In this document: positions 14,430-16,753 of the stretch, in pieces | Layout: each line of letters starts with the position of its first letter | How positions within the stretch are numbered: the first letter of the stretch is position 1 | NCBI GenBank assembly: GCA_031271275.1 | Contig: JAISWA010000107.1 | Span: 1 to 16,753, forward strand | Direction: 5' to 3' | Length of the DNA stretch: 16,753 bases | From: Clostridiales bacterium | Lineage (GTDB): Bacteria > Bacillota > Clostridia > Lachnospirales > WQUN01 | Notes under the pieces: generated by a model | What the model was told of the DNA's origin: nothing | The model's database searches: none | Seen by the model: only the letters and a program-made list of their open reading frames with translations | Made by a program: the position numbers and the translations under genes

Positions 14430-16753
14430 ATGAAGAAGAAACTTGCTTTACTGTTGGCGGCGGTTATGGCGCTGACAATGCTGCTGCCGGTCGGGGTGAC
14501 GGGGGCATCGCAAATCCGCCCGTATAGCCAATATATTGGCGAAGGAAATTGGGCGCAGACAGAGGTTTGGGTTGACCTTTCGGAATATTATGATTCCGTA
14601 ACCAAGAAGCCCGGCACTGGAGGGAATACTGTTACCATGATGGCGCTTCGTGTGGAACTTAACGGCGCCACATGGTCAAGCGACTTTCAAAAAGATTTTG
14701 ACGGAACCGGAACCGCTGACTATTACGAGTGGGGGGAAGACTCCTTTTCAGTGGGTAGCGGTTGGACAAAACGCCCCAACGCGGCGGAGACGTACTCCGC
14801 GGGTAGTTATCCGTGGTACGAAGAACTTCTTGACGGAAGTGACCCCGATAATGCGTTGGGCAAAGATGTAATAGGTATTCCGGTGTATAACTCACCCAGT
14901 CCCATAAGCATGCCCGATGATTCCGTGAAATTGTATTATGAGTTTGCGCCTGTAGATAAAACCAAAGCCTATATCCATATTTACGACATAATGGGGGATT
15001 ATTTCGGCGCACGGATTGATCAAAGAGGCTATGTTGCCATCCCGATTTACTACCGGCTGACGGATAGTGCGGCACAGCTTCGTATTGCCAGTATCAACAA
15101 CCAACGCACACAGACTTGGCCCCTTGCCCGCAGAACAGGCAGTCTCCAATTAAGCGCCGACGCACCCGTAAAACTGTACGCGTCTTCTTCCGCTGAACTG
15201 GGCGCTATCGAGGCTACCGAGGGTTGGGGCGGAATGTTAACGCCAAACGGCGAGACGGGAACCCTCTGGACGCTTCGCCTTGAAGCTCCTGCCGGTTTCG
15301 ACTGGAAGTACGACGCGAATAACATCAAAGCAGAAACTCTTTATGAAGGTCAGTATGTCGTCACGTCGGGGCTTCAAGTGTCCGACGAGTATGTCAATAA
15401 CGGCGGGAATCATGTTTTATGGATTGATTTTACGGCGACAAACGGCTTTGACGCGGATAATGCCTACGGTTGGCCTGAGACGCTTTCCTTCACCGGCGTT
15501 AGCCTTGCCGCAAACGGCAGCGCCGTAGCGGGGGCGGTGAATGTCGAAGCTAAGATTCAAATGCTTCGCGAAGAAAGTGTTATATTGAGCGTGTACTGGG
15601 ACAGAAACGGCATACCGCGAAACTTTGTTCTTGACGGTGTGGAAACTATGTCTTGGCAAAATTTCTCCCCGTTAGGCGTGGGAGCGGACGGCGAAGACGC
15701 GGATTCGTTCTGGACTGCTGATATGGTAGCGCTTTACGGTCAGCGTGGCGCTTGGATACCCTTTTGGGGACCGGGTGACCCTTATTACATGAATGCGTGG
15801 GAAGACATTGAACCCACCATCCTCCATGTCGCCGACTATGCGGAACAGACCATCGCGGAGAAAATCGAGGACCTTCTAAACCAAGCGGAAGACAACCAAA
15901 TTGACCCGCAGGTTATCAAGGACGAAGTCCTCGCCATCGACGCATCCGGTCTGGAAGACGCGTTGGACGTCAAGGAAGTAGAAGAAAACTTCAAAGCCCT
16001 TGAGGATATCTACAAAGAAATGACCGACACCGAAATCATCATTACCGCCGCACCCAATACGGTAAGCAACTTCCATAATTCCGACGCCTTTAATGTGGTA
16101 GGCATGGCGTTTAACGTACTGCCGGGCGACACGGTGGAAATTATGTTCGAGGACCCGAAAAACAAGGATGTGGAGATTGACGGGGAAAAATATGACACGA
16201 CAGACGCCGTTCTGTTGGATATCCATATTAATGGCGTAGATACCCCGGTCAGTTTTGACGTTCCCATTTATATAACCGTGCCGATTCCGGCAAAGTTTAA
16301 AAATAAAGAGAACAGGCTTGTTATTTTGCATTATCACCACGATAATTCGGAGCCCGAGCTGATAAGGCCCGTCAATAACGGGGATGATACTTGTACGTTC
16401 AGCGTAACCGGCTTCAGCATATTTGCGTTTACTACCGAACTCGAGCCGGTAGCTCCGCCTGCGCCCGTCACCCCCTCCAAGCCCGGCGGTTCATCAGGCT
16501 CAACCGGAAGCAAATCATCTTCCACGCAGCCCAAGCCGCCGCAGGTTTCCAGTGTGTCAAGCGGCAGCGCTTCGGCGCAAACCCTCAGCAATATCAAAAA
16601 CGCCGCGTCCGGCGAAACCGTTTCCGTGGAAGCGGACTCCACAAACCTTTCGCTTTCTGTCTTAAAGGCGCTCAAAGGCAAGGACGCGACCCTCGAACTG
16701 AATTTTGGCGGGTATTCTTGGGCGATTAACGGCAGCGATATCGAAAGGATGCC
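14430..16753 (+). CDS. Large secreted surface protein (5' part, runs off the window)
   Basis: At least 774 codons are open from ATG 14430 to the window end; GAGGGAG upstream is the ribosome site. The first 26 residues are a clear signal peptide (MKKKLALLLAAVMALTMLLP, then a small-residue cut region near GASQ), so the protein is exported. The large N-terminal part is rich in aromatic and acidic residues (many Trp, Tyr, Asp) and is probably beta-rich. Around 465-535 a helical, charged stretch is seen. A ZU5-like tail piece follows (VPIYITVPIPAKF and VTGFSIFAFT, about 605-670), then a Pro/Ser/Gly linker (PAPVTPSKPGGSSGSTGSKS) and the start of a clostridial surface repeat (LSNIKNAASGETVSVEADST, LELNFGGYSWAINGSDI). 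The end, where an anchor such as SLH or a sorting signal would sit, is not visible. The ligand or role is unknown. Confidence 0.88.
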   Translation, partial: MKKKLALLLAAVMALTMLLPVGVTGASQIRPYSQYIGEGNWAQTEVWVDLSEYYDSVTKKPGTGGNTVTMMALRVELNGATWSSDFQKDFDGTGTADYYEWGEDSFSVGSGWTKRPNAAETYSAGSYPWYEELLDGSDPDNALGKDVIGIPVYNSPSPISMPDDSVKLYYEFAPVDKTKAYIHIYDIMGDYFGARIDQRGYVAIPIYYRLTDSAAQLRIASINNQRTQTWPLARRTGSLQLSADAPVKLYASSSAELGAIEATEGWGGMLTPNGETGTLWTLRLEAPAGFDWKYDANNIKAETLYEGQYVVTSGLQVSDEYVNNGGNHVLWIDFTATNGFDADNAYGWPETLSFTGVSLAANGSAVAGAVNVEAKIQMLREESVILSVYWDRNGIPRNFVLDGVETMSWQNFSPLGVGADGEDADSFWTADMVALYGQRGAWIPFWGPGDPYYMNAWEDIEPTILHVADYAEQTIAEKIEDLLNQAEDNQIDPQVIKDEVLAIDASGLEDALDVKEVEENFKALEDIYKEMTDTEIIITAAPNTVSNFHNSDAFNVVGMAFNVLPGDTVEIMFEDPKNKDVEIDGEKYDTTDAVLLDIHINGVDTPVSFDVPIYITVPIPAKFKNKENRLVILHYHHDNSEPELIRPVNNGDDTCTFSVTGFSIFAFTTELEPVAPPAPVTPSKPGGSSGSTGSKSSSTQPKPPQVSSVSSGSASAQTLSNIKNAASGETVSVEADSTNLSLSVLKALKGKDATLELNFGGYSWAINGSDIERM

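Noticed and set aside
14413..14433. Six-codon leader frame (MRGRKG) whose stop overlaps the ATG at 14430
   Set aside because: It has no ribosome site of its own and is short enough to be chance; its bases are the ribosome site of the real gene.
14659..16340. Several minus-strand frames inside the surface-protein gene
   Set aside because: The + strand is open without break from 14430 with a signal peptide and known repeat types, so these are shadows.

Overview
The window looks like a piece of chromosome from a fairly high-GC, spore-forming, low-light-profile Clostridia-type Firmicute (Ruminococcaceae/Oscillospiraceae-like). The basis is strong Shine-Dalgarno sites, the protein families present (TldD/TldE pair, Gram-positive MacAB-like ABC exporter, a Cys-rich clostridial protein, a clostridial surface protein with a signal peptide) and two promoters that fit a late mother-cell sporulation sigma factor. 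This placement is inference; there is no rRNA or other marker gene here. No CRISPR array, tRNA, transposase or integrase was seen.

Layout. (1) Positions 1-102 hold the last codons of a + strand gene and a bidirectional terminator. (2) Positions 125-8150 are one tight minus-strand operon, transcribed right to left: ABC ATPase, FtsX-type permease, HlyD/MacA-type adaptor, TldD, TldE/PmbA. Genes overlap or lie at most 21 bases apart, so an exporter and a peptide-cleaving protease pair are probably expressed together. (3) A 169-base divergent promoter region leads right to a Cys/His-rich clostridial protein (8320-9213), followed by a second bidirectional terminator. (4) Positions 9286-12439 are a second minus-strand operon: an MTA/SAH deaminase-type amidohydrolase, an HD-domain dNTPase-like phosphohydrolase and a small YwgA/Panacea-like protein. 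The last two genes are clearly more AT-rich than their surroundings. (5) Positions 12440-12795 are a divergent intergenic stretch with a dispersed repeat and promoters. (6) Positions 12796-13839 encode a peptidoglycan-binding protein without a signal peptide. (7) Positions 13840-14429 are noncoding and contain several inverted repeats, including a candidate structured RNA at 13981-14156. (8) Position 14430 to the end is the start of a large secreted surface protein, cut by the window edge.

How the parts may work together. The first operon can be read as an export or peptide-handling module: the ATPase and permease use ATP to drive movement of a substrate through or out of the membrane, with the adaptor outside, while cytoplasmic TldD/TldE trims a peptide. 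The second operon deals with nucleosides and nucleotides (deamination of SAH/MTA, hydrolysis of dNTPs) with a possible regulatory or antitoxin-like partner. The two + strand genes at 8320 and 12796 share an almost identical promoter core and may be sporulation genes. The best candidates for something undescribed are the RNA at 13981-14156, the HD/YwgA-like pair, and the exporter-TldDE operon.
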